Below, one piece after another: positions 45,514-59,093 of a stretch of DNA of 64,000 bases. Within the stretch, counting starts at the first letter, position 1. Each line of letters begins with the position of its first letter. A program made the position numbers and the translations under genes. Under the pieces are notes generated by a model, which saw nothing but the letters and a program-made list of their open reading frames with translations, was not told where the DNA came from and did not search any database. Source of the DNA: Coprinopsis marcescibilis (lineage: Eukaryota; Basidiomycota; Agaricomycetes; Agaricales; Psathyrellaceae); the NCBI GenBank assembly GCA_004369085.1, contig ML210189.1, positions 124,001 to 188,000 of the forward strand, in the 5' to 3' direction.

Positions 45514-48452
45514 ATGCAGTGGTCTCTTCTCGCCACGGTCCTGCTTCTGCTAGCGCCTCAGACGCTTCAGCAAGAGCCACCAGTTGCAGAGCCGCAACCA
45601 TGTCCAGTATGCCCTTCCCCTTCGCCAGTCACTTGCCCAACATGCCCAGATCCTGTCAACATCTGTCCGTCGCCCTCCGCTTGCCCCACGTGTCCTGCGC
45701 CCAGGGAATGTCCTTCGACGTTTTGTCCAACATGCCCCACACCAACGTGTCCCCCAGTTGAAAGGGTCTTCTGTCCTCAAGCGCCTTCCCCGACGGCATG
45801 CCCTCCCGCGGAGACAGTCCGAATCTTTGAATGCGATAGGGGTGGTGTTGCTGTCGGCGCGACTGTGGGTGTAGGGGATGTTGGTGTGGGCATTGGGATC
45901 GGTCATACGCAACCTGAGCATTGCCCCTACCCCCCGAACCCAGTCACGTCCTATGTAACGGTCAGCGTCACAGCCGTTGTCACGATCACCGAGCCTGGTC
46001 CAACGTTACCGCCTGTTACAATAACAGAGCCTGGTGTTCCCTCGACAATCACGATAACCGAACCTGGTCCAACTCTACCGCCAGTGACTGTCACAGAGCC
46101 TGGTGACAACAGCACAGTCACAATCACAGAACCAGGTCCAACTTTGCCGCCAGTGACTATTACGGAGCCGGGCACCAACTCGACCCTTACTTTAACCGAA
46201 CCTGGCCCAACTTTGCCGCCTGTCACAATTACAGAGCCTGGCGATAACTCGACGATCACTATAACCGAGCCAGGCCCAACTTTGCCGCCAGTGACTATTA
46301 CAGAGCCTGGTACCAACTCTACGGTCACGTTAACTGAACCTGGACCAACGTTGCCGCCAGTGACCGTAACTACGACAGGAAATGTATCCATCACCGTTAT
46401 CGAAACTTCAATAACGACGGAGACAATCGTGGAACCAACTACCGAAATAGAGACTCTCACAATTACCGATCCTCCCGCGACTATCACAGAGCCCGCCGTT
46501 CCTCCTGCCACCGAAACAATCACTGTTACCGATGAAGAGACCATTAGTGTTACTGTAACGGACCCAGAGGTCACTGTTACAATCACTGAGCCGGCGGAAA
46601 CAATCACGATTGACGACCCAGAGGCCACTGTTACAGTCACGGAGCCGGGAGAAACGATTACCGTTGCAGATCCAGAAGCGACTATTACAGTCACGGAACC
46701 AGCGGAAACCATTACAATCGAAGACCCAGAGGCAACTGTCACAGTAACGGAAGCAGCAGAAACGATTACGGTCGAAGACCCAGCGGCGACTATCACAGTA
46801 ACTGAAGCGGCAGAAACAGTCACGATTGAAGACCCAGAGGCGACCATTACAGTTACAGATCCAGCTGTAACGGTGACAGCTCCGGGGGAGCCACCCGAAC
46901 CCCCCGTTACTCCTCCGACGAGCCCAGACGCCCCTCCAGCAGTCGTTGCCGGAACCTCTCCCGCCGCTCCTCCCGCGGTTCCACCGACGGCGCCAGATGC
47001 ACCCCCAGCCGTTCCTCCAACAGCCCCAGCAGCTCCTCCAACAGCTCCCCCAGCAGCTCCTACTGCTGCCCCACCTGTTGCACCTCCCTCCGTTGTCGTA
47101 TCTACTGTAACGGCGACTCGGTCGTTAGCAGCCCCAACTCCTCCTATCCCGGCTATTCAAGTTGCTGATGGAGTAGCGGTCTTGGACTACCAACGACTGC
47201 GTCGAGGCTCGCGACGACTGGATGGGGATTTGCAGCGAAGACGCGAGGAGGCAGTCGATCAGTTGTTCTCGAATTACTGCAGGGGATTCATCGCAAGAGG
47301 AAAGACGGATAGTGACGAGTTGACGTTCGATGGGTCAGAGGATATCAAGGATAACAATCGAAGGAACGCTGGATGCACGATTCAACGGTGTCGGGATGAA
47401 GGTCCTGGGCTTTCCTGCAACCAGGTATGCACCATGTTTTTGCGTTACTTGGTTGAATAACTCACTAGTTCTCTAGTATCCCTTCGCAATCACCTCAGAG
47501 GGTGGGATCGGAGCCGTGACTTCGTGCGTTGACAACCTGTACGTGTCTTGGCCGTGTTATTTTCCGACTGATCCTTAAGTTCTGGCTATAGGGCACAAAG
47601 TATCCAAGGAGCATACCTCTCAGGCCTCAGGAAGCAGCTTGGCCTTCGACGCGGAAACAAGTTCACATTTTCGCTCTCTGGCTTCGACTGCTCAGGAGCT
47701 AGTTCCGAATCCAATGCCACTCGACGGGCATTACCGGCTGTAGACTTTTCGAAAGCGCCCCTTCTCCCCCGGCATATCTTCAAAAGAGATTTGACTTTGG
47801 GCGCGGTCGAGGTTCAAGGTGAGCTACATCTGGAGATTACTTTCGCTCCATCCTCTGCGGGCGATAAATAGACTGATTGCTCTCTGCTTCCTTCGTCGAT
47901 AGAGCAAGCTTTCCCTCCTTTCAACGAGTACGAACCGGACAATGTTGTTATCAACCCGATGGGAGATCTAGAAGCTGGAAGGTACGTACTGATCAACCTC
48001 TTTCATTGATTGCAATCGCCGTTCTGGATTCGCAGGGCGGTGGAGATCTGACTCTGGATGAATGCTATAGATATCAAGTGACTGCACAGGTTGATACCGG
48101 TGCGGTGAATGGAGCGCGTGTGGTGGACAATGAGGGGCAGACTTACAATAGGTGAATTGCCATGCGTCCATTTTTTCCCTTTCGGCCATATGAAGCGATG
48201 CTCATTCATTCATTTCAACCCCCGCGTTACATTTATAGCTCTGACATCCAGACCTTTGCGGAGCAAGACACAACTTTGTCGTTCGATCTGCTACACGACG
48301 CGCTTGGAATGAGTTTCTTCCTCGACACGAAACTCACTGAGCTGCAAGTCACGTCCACCCTTACGAGTGCTGCTCCGTCCATGAAGAAGGTTTCCTTGGC
48401 TGCTGTGCTTGGAAGCTCTGCGGCCGCTGCAGTATTTTTGGCGTTCCTCTAG
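45514..48452 (+). CDS. Repeat-rich, probably GPI-anchored cell-surface protein
   Basis: Six exons give about 850 residues. The start at 45514 yields a signal peptide (MQWSLLATVLLLLAPQTLQQ). The mature head is a Cys-Pro array (CPVCPSPSPVTCPTCPDP and further CPxCP units). Then come about 5.5 copies of a 23-residue unit of the form GPTLPPVTITEPG(D/T)NST (45997-46371), five copies of an 18-residue unit like AETITIDDPEATVTVTEP (46594-46863), and a Pro/Ala stretch (PPAVPPTAPDAPPAVPPTAP). The unique C-terminal domain starts near ALDYQRLRRGSRRLDG and includes GLSCNQ|YPFAITSEGG and LTLDECYRYQVTAQV. The end is a hydrophobic tail (KVSLAAVLGSSAAAAVFLAFL-like) after TSAAPS, fitting a GPI signal. An N-glycosylated stalk carrying a distal domain is inferred. 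Confidence 0.85.
45997..46371 (+). repeat. Tandem 69-bp coding repeats (about 5.4 copies)
   Basis: The units encode GPTLPPVTITEP plus 11 residues with the variable core GxNST(I/V/L)T(I/L)TEP. Successive units differ mostly at third positions and in D/T and V/L/I residues, so the repeats are in frame and under coding constraint. Confidence 0.85.
46594..46863 (+). repeat. Tandem 54-bp coding repeats (five copies)
   Basis: The units encode AETITIDDPEATVTVTEP and close variants (GETITVADPEATITVTEP, AETVTIEDPEATITVTDP). They lie directly downstream of a transition zone of degenerate TITEP/TVTDP sequence. Confidence 0.85.
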
Positions 48453-50182
48453 GACCACGGCCTTCGTGGGAATACGGTCGCCTTTGCTCTTGTTCCACTA
48501 AAATGCGTTCTGGTTTCGAGCTTTTGACGATTTACTTTTACGATTATGTTACGATCTTTGTTGTCCTCTGAATCTGGATTCTGGACCATATGACTTGCGG
48601 TATTAAATGTGCATTGTACACTATATTCTTGATGACGAACGTTGCGAACATTGTACATCATCCTTCTCCTTTGTAGCTTAGTTCCATAGCCTTTTCTTAG
48701 AGCGACACCTGACTCGTTTCAAAACTCAGGTACAGTTCAGTATATAGTTGGTTTAATGTTGGTTGAATGTTAATTATTTTCATGAACGAATGAACAATCG
48801 GACTGTACTACATATTGAACATTCGACAATCAACCAATCAGTTGGTACATACGACGCAGCCCACCAGATATCATAATCAACCCTTGGAACCCGGGTGTAC
48901 CTTTACTAACGATGCACACCACCGCATTGATCGAGGTCTTTCACGCCGGTGGGCACCACCCCGGGATCACCAGAGAGCTTTGTCAATGATGTAGCATGTA
49001 ATAAAGTTTCAAAAGGGTTGAGAATCGATGTGTACGCATTGCACAAGCCTTGAGATGCGATAAGGGCATAGATACACCGAGTAGCCGAAGTTTAGATGAG
49101 AAGCTATTCGTCGAATCGACTTGGGTGGGCGCTACTAGGCCCTTCGGCTTTGGACATGGTGAATCGAACCAATCAGAGGAATTTCCGAGGCGCACATCCA
49201 GGGTCAGTCTTCTGGATGAACGTGGAGGGTTAAGCTTCTATACCTCCCGTTTCGAGGTTTTTCTTTGGAACTGGAAGATCTTTGGGTCTAGTCAAATTTG
49301 ACGTATGTGTTCCCAGCTGTGACAGAGCTTCGCCTGACGATGCTGATATTCGCGTCCGGGTGGAGTAACCGTCGAGATGGGGCAGATTCTAAACGAGCCA
49401 TTTCATGTAGCTTGTCGTCTTCTTGATACCAGTATAGGCTGTTGACCCGCGGAGAACGGCGTAAGAGGAGAGAGACTGGCGAGAGTATTGGGGCACCAGG
49501 TAAGTTTTCCACGTCGCCTAGGTATAGCCGCATAGATCGCGAAGGAAGCACAAATGCGCGCTCAGAGGTCGACAGGTCGGAAAAGGATGTCTTTGAGGAG
49601 CATCTAGCATTTTCTCCCATGCTGCGTTGGCCCTCCCAAGCTCAAACTGCCAGAGCGAGCTGCGCCGTCTATCCCAGTCGAGTAGTATCAATCATAAAGA
49701 GCTGATCTTATCCTGCTGCCAATGAAGTTACTGCCCCCGAGTGTTGAGGCTTGGTTTATTAAGAGGACCGATGTACTTATCCAATCGGACCGAAGAAGAA
49801 GGGAAAATGGCCATGCGTATGGATGACGAGAGTTTCTGATGATATGAAAGTGTCTGCAAGACTGGAGAATCCGAGGAAAAGTGTTTAACTGGTGTATACC
49901 CCTGGATGAGTTCAGGATCCCCTTTGACGTTGTGGTAGATGTGGTGGTTGGTTCAGGTTTGACTGGACTGGACTGGCGCGGGGAAAGTCATCGACTTGGT
50001 CATCACCGTGTTTGCGTTGGTGTTTGTTAGGGTTTCTTGATTGGGGCTTGTAATCAGCCCGATCTGGATGAGACAGCGACCGGTGACCTCTCCGCGAATT
50101 GCTTCTAATCATTTATATAGTCCAGTTGCCACACAGCTCGGATTCTGACCAGCCCTGCCAACAGTTCCCCGCCGTCCCAGGG
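48453..50182. other. Intergenic, no supported gene
   Basis: This 1.7-kb stretch lies between two plus-strand genes. It contains an imperfect inverted repeat (48731-48848) and short frames on both strands around 49288-49705 that lack motifs. Confidence 0.4.
48731..48848. repeat. Imperfect inverted repeat
   Basis: Left arm AGTTGGTTTAATGTTGGTTG (ending GAATGTT) and right arm AACATTCGACAATCAACCAA (ending TCAGTT) are roughly complementary at about two thirds of positions over 26 bp. GTACAGTTC and GGACTGTAC form a further short inverted pair inside. It may be a decayed MITE or an RNA hairpin. Confidence 0.3.
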
Positions 50183-52288
50183 ATGTACCTAGACTCCTTA
50201 CCCACTTTCAATTCGTTTTATGGCCTAAACACCACCTGTGCTCCACAACAAATGCCACCCTTCAACGCCATTCCAGCAGATTTGCTCATAGAATTCGCTT
50301 CGTTGCTGGACTCGAGGAAGGATATCTTAAATTTTGGCCTGACAGTATGTCGTGTCTCAGCTGCCTTTCGGTTAACGCTCAAGGCCCTATCTGGCAGTCC
50401 AAAAGCGTTTTTGAGCATGTTTCTGCCGTGCTTTACAAGAAGGTTCACCTCAAGACCCTCCAGCAGTCTACTGTGACTCTCGGGATGCTTGCTAAACGTC
50501 CGGAAATCGCGCGACATGTTCGGGAGCTAGTCATCCAACCAACAGAATCCACCTCCAAGCGAGGAGCATCGTCCATTATCAATACGGAGGCTGCGAACGC
50601 AGTGATCCAAGTCGCGTCTTCAAAGTACCTCGACGCTTTGGTTCGGTTTCAATGGGATGACGAGGAACTTCCATATCACGAGGATATGTGGTTTGCCTTG
50701 CGCATTGGGTGCGCACTGCATTCTCTAACACTGCTGCAATAATCGTGCTCACAAAAACGGAATGTCAGATGTCCTCAACTCCGGTATATCACAACCTCCA
50801 TTGGATCTGTGTTGCCAAATCTCAATAGCCATGCGCGTTTCATTTCCGAATTTTGCTGCAAATATACCCTTACAATTTTGTCCAACAGTTATTCGACTTC
50901 TCGGATCTCAAAGGTTTTCACCTCATTCTGAAAACCGGATTTTACGAGAACCATAATGACATGTTCCTTGATGGTCCGTCCTACTCTTTTGCCGCTGTTC
51001 CGCGTACCGCTAACGTTTGAACGCCCTACAGACGACCACCCTTTGTCAAAAAAGTTCAAACGCATGCTCATTGAACGCTCTCCGAACCTAGAAGAACTCG
51101 GCATCGATGGGTCATATTCAGTACCGACGGACATGCACTACATCGTCGATGGTCGTTGGCCTAAACTGCGGAAGTTAACTCTCGGCGACGTATGCATCGA
51201 CTGGTTCCCTAGATCTCTCGGCCAAGGCGAAAAACGACCGTTCGTCGCGTTCTTAGAAGCACACGACCAACTCGAAACTCTCAGTCTATCCAGGCACACT
51301 ATTCAACCTATTCATCTATCCTCTCTTGATCCAACAGGCCTGAGCCGCGTGACATCCTTCTCTGGCACACACCAACAGCTTCAAGCTCTCCCCCACCTAC
51401 ACCCTTTCTTGAGGTCTGTTACCTTCCGCGATGCGGTGGAAACCCGCGAAGTTTCCGCACCGACTGTGGCAAGCCTCTTGCGCGAACTGACGTGCCTTAC
51501 GGACCTTAAGATCGCGTTTACGCTTCATTCAATGTATGACAGCGGTAACCTCCTAAGATCTCTGATCCAGTCGTGTCCCAAACTCCGACATCTCGAGCTC
51601 ACCTGTGCCCATAAGCCTTCATTCCAGCTGGTACGTTTCATACATTACATTAATGCTTATCAAATGTCATTCGAGAACGTGGTCTAACCCATAACCCATT
51701 CTGGTCTTTCAGGATGCCTTTGCAAAAACTATCCGCGGCTTCCCTAAACTTCAAACGCTGAATCTCACCATCGTCCGGTACCCAGGCGACGAGACCCTGT
51801 CGACTGGTGCAGCATGTATTGCGAAAAGCAACCCGCGTCTCAGGCGCTTTTCACTGACATTCATTCCACCTGTGTACCCCGTGCCCCTACCATTTTCCAT
51901 CGCCTACCGATCATTCCCCTTCTCACTGCCCTCGCGTGCTTCAGGCAACTTTGAGCTGGTCTGCGACGAGCATGGGCTGCCAATCACCATTACCGCGCTG
52001 GAACACTCCAAGATGGTGTGGCCATGGGGCCTCGGTGTCTCGCAGAGGACGCGCAAGTACGTCAAGGACCTCAGACCTCCAGGCTTTTCGAGCACACGCA
52101 AGGAGGGCATGATGGGGGTGTTGGGCTTGTTTATGGAGAAGAGTGCCGCTGGCGAGGAGATTAGAATGATGCTGTTCTGTTCATTGCTGCTTTGCTTGGC
52201 GCTTTGGGGCTTTGTGATGAGTGGAAGAAGCCAGGCGAGGATGGGTGTGGCGAGAACTTCGTTCCGCTCCATGGTTAGTGCTACATAG
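50183..52288 (+). CDS. F-box/leucine-rich-repeat protein with a C-terminal hydrophobic segment
   Basis: Six exons give about 570 residues. An F-box-like head (NAIPADLLIEFASLLDSRKD then ILNFGLT) is followed after a 53-nt intron by SKSVFEHVSAVLYKKVHLKT. LRR-like repeats follow: CPQLRYITTSIGSVLPNLNS, LFDFSDLKGFHLILKTGFYE, SPNLEELGIDG, WPKLRKLTLGD, CPKLRHLELTCAHKPSFQL and FPKLQTLNLTIVRYPG. The C-terminus has SRASGNFELVCDEHGL and then MMLFCSLLLCLALWGFVMSG, a plausible membrane helix. Such Agaricomycete F-box proteins form large, fast-evolving families, and a role as SCF ubiquitin-ligase adaptor is inferred. The intron after LNSH (50833-50888) appears to begin GC. The start ATG at 50183 precedes the F-box. 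Confidence 0.75.
50833..50888 (+). other. Probable GC-AG intron in the F-box gene
   Basis: The exon ends LNSH (CAT) and the next begins LFDFSDLKGF after AACAG. A phase-0 intron is required, and the only site at the boundary is GCGCGT. The nearest GT shifts the frame into a stop-containing frame. Confidence 0.45.
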
Positions 52289-54145
52289 GCTTGTGGCTGC
52301 TTCGCCTTCTTTTTGGATACCTGCATAGCCCACCTTACACATTTTCTACCCATCCAGGAACCACACACGGCACACATTTGCTTTCGTTGACAATACCTTC
52401 TTTGCGTCCAGAAACTATCTTTACGCAATGCTTTCGATCGCTTTCCTTCGCATTTTGCATTTATTTCACGCTACAAACTCAACAAAGATATTTACAATCA
52501 TATATCATTATTACTTCAAATTCTCTACGTACTCGTAGGGACTACAGGCTTCGATACCCTACCATATATCCACTCCGGGTATTAATACTTAGGCTCGGAT
52601 AATAATAAAATCAAGAACAGCTTTTTTCTTCCCAGAATCTGAATCGTTTGCTCTGTGGCGGGTGGCTTAGACCACCCGGCCGCCGTGTCTTCATTTCAAA
52701 ACGGTGCTTCAAGAAAGTCGGGAGTTGGCAAAATACGAGACCTATGACCCTGGTTTGTGCGAATGTTCCGTGATGGGCTTGCAGTATGTCCGCGACTTGC
52801 CGGAGAACAGCATCACCCGTGGGCCACCTCCCATGTTCCCGGCACATGTACTTGCAGGCTACCCAAGGAGCAAGCTGCTGCGTACCTAATGGACCTCGTG
52901 GTACTTGGCCCGGTGACCCGATGCTAGAATGAGCTTCAAGGCCTCAGTGTTCCAACAATGGTAGGTTGAACTGCCGTTATCAATATCCAAATTCTCCCAT
53001 ATCAAGTTCCTACATGCTCAACTCTCAAACAAAGGGTGGTGGAAGAGGTACACAAGTTGCCATATATTGGTGTACCCAACCCATGTCAATCAAGATCAAG
53101 TAATTTGCAACGTAAAATATACGCCTTGTCACCGTTCTGCCCCGCCAGGCGTCTGCATGTTGCCGTTTTGTGAAGCCTGCTGTGATGTCATTGAGCCCTC
53201 CTGGTTTTCCATGCTTTGGACGTTGAACGTTGAAGGGCTGGGAGGATCAAGAGGGGGGGGTACGTTAGCCCCACATATCTCTCCGAGTTGTTACTGGGCG
53301 TCAGGCATCACAAGCCGTGATCATCTGCATGGCTGCGATTATCGCCGAGCCATTACTGGTAGCATTATCAGCAATCGGCGTTGGTGCTTGGGAATACAAG
53401 GTCGCAGAGCCTGGTAGAGGCTTGGGATGTGTCGGTAATCAGTAATCACCCCCCGATAGACGATAATTAGAGATCCACGCCGACTCTTGTGCGCTGACCA
53501 CCGAATAGGTCGAACTTGCGTTGGTCCTGGGAGATCTGTTGAATCGGCGATAGAAGTGTGCACAAGGGGCCTGCATCGACGGATTGGCGGCATAACAGGG
53601 GGATTACGGTATGGGGCAGGGCCAGGGACACATAGACAGGAGAGCTGCCATTGAAGAAACTTCAATGACACAAGTCCTGACAGACATATACGTACATTCC
53701 ACCACCTTAACAGCAGACGCGCAAGCGATAATCAATGCTTGTGGCAAGAAGGAGGCTCCGAGTCCTCAGTGGAACCCCCCAAGCTCCTATACGCGTATAG
53801 ATTTGATGAAGCAACCTTGTAAAATTTCTATAATCGAGTTTCCCAAGATAGAGTGATGACAACCGAAATGGAATTGAATGATAGAGATGGACCGCTCAAC
53901 CCTCCCTTGCTGAGATTAATACCTAGAATAGCGGTCAACACATGTACGCAAGAAATCAATGGCAATACATCAATAAGCGAGAAAGCAACTGGCAAGAAGG
54001 ATGAGATCTAAGGAGGAGTGGAGCAGGATGGGACTTTCCCCACTCCCGTGCCGTTCGGATATACGCGCGACGTGACATGGTAAAAATACATGCCAGAAGT
54101 CGAGTGTTTATACCGATGGCGACAAGACGACGTCCGACAAGAAAA
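52289..54145. other. Intergenic, no gene recognised
   Basis: This 1.86-kb convergent interval lies between the F-box gene (+) and PRMT1 (-). An AT-rich tract at 52480-52600 probably holds 3'-end signals for the F-box gene. Small frames (52704-52889, 53067-53417, 53611-53856) lack motifs. Nothing else was seen. Confidence 0.45.
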
Positions 54146-55793
<1,648 letters not shown>

Positions 55794-56086
55794 CATTGGG
55801 ATAGGAATGAATATAAAGGTCTAGAAAAGAGAGGTAGATGTGGTATAAGGAAGAAACAGGTCGCGTTAAAAGTAGAAGAAAAAAAGCGGTGAAGCGAGAT
55901 CGAGATCGGCATGTGTTCGGCACGCCATCAAAGGTGTCCCACGCTAAGAATAGGATTGCCCTTCACGGACGACGGGCGGGACTAAAGCAATGTGACTCTT
56001 TGCCTGGAACTACGCTTTGCGCAGTAGCCCTCTGCTGTGCTCCACGTAACTCTGTCCGCGACATATTTAAGCCAGAGCTCTCCACC

Positions 56087-56704
56087 ATGGTTGTCCTTGA
56101 TCCAGAACCGCAATCCATCATGGTGAGCCCAAACTAATCATTTTGGACCATCTTCTGACGCCACAATCCAGCAAACACCTTCAGATAGTCCACCGTCCTA
56201 CGACTATGCTGTCGACTCTTCGAACTGTGTGTTGAATTCAGCCATCTACAGCTGCATACAGCGCCCATAACATCCGATGTTGTTGCAGATCCAAATGATA
56301 AACCAAAGCCTAGGATCCCCACAGGGATTAACGAGAGCGAGCCATTGATTCCGTACAACTATTCGGGGCCATCATGCAACACTCAACCAACATTCACCCC
56401 TTCACCGACTGTCTATTATTACACCAATCCTGTAACGGGCGAGAGGATAACATCGTTTCTGCCGCCAACTCACCCTGAGATGATCTGTCTACAAGCAGGG
56501 GAGCATGTGCCTCAGACCAAGTACGGGATACTCGGTAAGTACATATGATTGGAGCCATCGCATTTGGGCATTTATCTAATATACGGTGTAGGCATCCTAG
56601 CTGCCGTGTTTTGGTTCCCTCTTGGAATCGGCCTCTGCCTTCTCGACAAACACGTCAGGTGTAGTCGATGTGGGCTAACCATCGATGACGGCATCTGTGG
56701 CTGA
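56087..56704 (+). CDS. Small membrane protein, BRI3/LITAF-like
   Basis: Exons from 56087 (MVVLDPEPQSIM) through QTPSDSPPSYDYA give a proline/tyrosine-rich cytosolic head. The next segment is PNDKPKPRIPTGINESEPLI, and a long exon contains PSPTVYYYTNPVTGERITSF and QAGEHVPQTKYGIL. An intron after GIL (GTAAGT) joins ILAAVFWFPLGIGLCLLDKH, a single membrane-embedded helix, and the end RCSRCGLTIDDGICG. The hydrophobic helix bordered by a C-x-x-C pair resembles BRI3/LITAF-domain proteins of late endosomes. The exon 2/3 junction near 56215-56256 is ambiguous (donor GTCGAC or GTGTGT). Total is about 150 residues. Confidence 0.7.
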
Positions 56705-56933
56705 AGATGCCCTCCTCACTGTACATCTTTCGTTCGACCTCAACTTTACTTTTGGACCGTTTTTCACGATACCCCTTATGTATACCTTTACGATTCCCTC
56801 ACGATCTTTCCACGGAACACTTTAAGATTTAGATCACCACAAGTATGCCTATCTTTATTCGTTTCCTATCCACTGTATACAAGTGTCAATATCGTTGCTA
56901 CATCGCTCAATTGACGCAACGACCTACGCTCTT

Positions 56934-58280
56934 TTAAATCCAGTGGATCCTCAACACCCTTCTCCCAACACCAGTGATTTTATCCAGGACAGTGTCGACC
57001 CTTCCCTTCCTACCAGGTTTCGTTTTTGAAATGAACTCGACAAACTCCGAGATTCCTCCCCCAACGCCAAAGTACAGCACTTTTGCTGCAACAAGGACCA
57101 CAGCGCCAGTCGCAGTTCCTGTTCTTCCCTGTGCGTCGGCCAAAGCGAGTTTTGATACCTTTTGCGATAGAGATTCGGTGCAGCCGTCTTCGAGAATCCG
57201 TGTTAGTGGTCCCAGGCTTTCCGTTCGGTAGATCGTCTCGGAGGTCAGAATAAGATCGTAGTTTCCTTCTGTATGTTCCAGATCAAAGGTTTCCCAAGAC
57301 CCGGAGAAGAATCGAAGAGAGATATGTCGATCCTTCAGCGAGGAAAGGAAGGCAGCTTTGAGTTCGTCGGTGATAGTAACTTCGTCTTGTTGAGGTTCTT
57401 CCGAGTCTTCCTCTTCTTCTTTTTCAAGCGATTGGCGATATGATTGGGAGGCTGGGGAAGCGTCTGTATGTCATGTTCAGGTGAGCAAATAATGCGAGAT
57501 TCAAAGATATGATCAGGACGTACACCAAGTTAGAATGAGGTTGGGAAGAGTCATAAGACTAAGAACGGATTCGTTGTAGTCTTGGAGGTGGATCTCCGTG
57601 GGCTCCGAGTTTGTATTTTGGGAACCAAAGAGCAATTGCTGCAGGATATACAGCGAGGGCATTGCGGTTCCACATCCCAGCTTCACAATTAGACACGTCG
57701 GTAAGAACATCCTACGAGAAGAAGACAGAGAAACGAACTTCGAGAACCCTTTTGCCTTGGTAAGTCGCGAAAAGTTTGGCATTTTCGAGATATTCCACCA
57801 AGTCCAAACTGCACTCCCAAGTTTTCAATCCTCCTTCATACACGCCAGGAAGTAAATCGGAAGGGGTGTCCAGATAGGACAGAAGAGAGTCGTGGTCTTT
57901 CTCCGGGCCTAGTTCTGCCTCCGGATCCTTTGAGTCTTGTAGATCGTCGTCACCAGTAGAGATCAGTTGAAACCGAGCATCGAAGAGATCTCTGCGGAGG
58001 AGTGTGATCGTTTTCGACGTTGAGCTGACGGGGACGGTCAACGGAGAATATGAGATCTTGAGTGGGAGTGCATCGAGCTGATCTTAACACCTCAAGTCAA
58101 CCAAAAGGCATATAGAGGTCGAAGAAGGAAAACTGTTCTTACGAATTGGCTGATTGGGTGTTCTTGAAATGGGAGTTGGGGGTGAACGGGCTGGTCGTGA
58201 GTCGAGGCTTCCGTAGACTTGGGGACTATTTGCTCTATCTCCTCGTCTGCGTCGTCGATGTCAAAGTCGAATTTGAACAT
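56934..58280 (-). CDS. HPM1: HPM1/METTL18 protein-histidine methyltransferase
   Basis: About six exons give roughly 360 residues. The N-terminus is acidic (MFKFDFDIDDADEEIEQIVP). SDLLPGVYEGGLKTWECSLD is the METTL18 signature before the SAM-binding motif VLE|LGCGTAMPSLYILQQLLF, with the intron placed inside motif I. Later blocks are EIHLQDYNESVLSLMTLPNL and YDLILTSETIYRTESLG (motif equivalent of the post-I acidic region). The C-terminus GGGISEFVEFISKTKPGRKG ends at 56934. In yeast the enzyme methylates a histidine of ribosomal protein uL3 and tunes ribosome assembly and translation. Its GGLKTWE motif separates it from the related lysine enzymes. It is divergent from the gamma-tubulin complex gene. 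Confidence 0.92.
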
Positions 58281-59093
58281 GGTGGTCGAGGTGGTGAATA
58301 TACTCGGAAGAAACTTTTCATCGCGCGGCCGCCGGCAGTGCGAACTTGTCTCGTTCGGGGGCAGATGCCAAACACTTTAGACGCGACAAGGTCTTCAATT
58401 TCAATCATCGATCGCGAACTTGTCGTGAGCCACCATCGTGTCCTTTAATTTCACGATTTACAGCACCGTTTTCAAACGAGTCGCAAACCTTGCTCGTCAA
58501 CTGAGGAGGTTATCCGTACCTACGAGAAGGATCTGGTTCTAAAGGTTACATATTTGACTCGGATGGTGAGGGCTGGAATAGCTTTCCTGTTTGTTTCCTG
58601 TAGGCTGTTTACTACTGTTCGAGGCTTCCCGAGCGAGTTATCATTATTTCAGGAATAAAGGCTTTCATTACCTTTGGGTCAAGGCGCATCCTTATGACTG
58701 GCTCGTTGAACTGAATGAACTGGTTGACCTTGGCACTGGGTGTTAATGTACGGCATCCCCGAGAAGGATGTTGCAGCATCTATACCCATCTTTCATTAAA
58801 GAGGGTGTAGAATCTTATTATAAATCGCTCCTCAGCTATGGCAGCTTCTGTTAGCCTGCCTAAGGCAGCGTTGGTGGCCTCTACTACTTCTTTGAAGCCG
58901 CCAAGGATACGTTTGTTTTGTTCAGGGGTCGATGGCAAACTCTCGAGACGCGTCCATCAAGTTAAGCGAAATCATCGTTTTCAACAACTAAAGAACGTTG
59001 GACCGCCTAAATTCACGTTCACGACTTATGCTTTGATACCCATTGCCTCCTCCAAACACGTCACGGATACGACCTTTCACAAGACCATGTACG
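58281..59093. other. Divergent promoter region, no supported gene
   Basis: This 813-bp stretch lies between HPM1 (-) and the gamma-tubulin complex gene (+). A 97-codon plus-strand frame (58838-59131) overlaps the downstream gene in another frame and has no motifs. Confidence 0.45.

Noticed and set aside
45951..46847. 298-codon open frame on the minus strand
   Set aside because: It is the antisense shadow of the tandem repeats in the surface protein gene; its Val/Ser/Gly periodicity simply mirrors the sense repeats.
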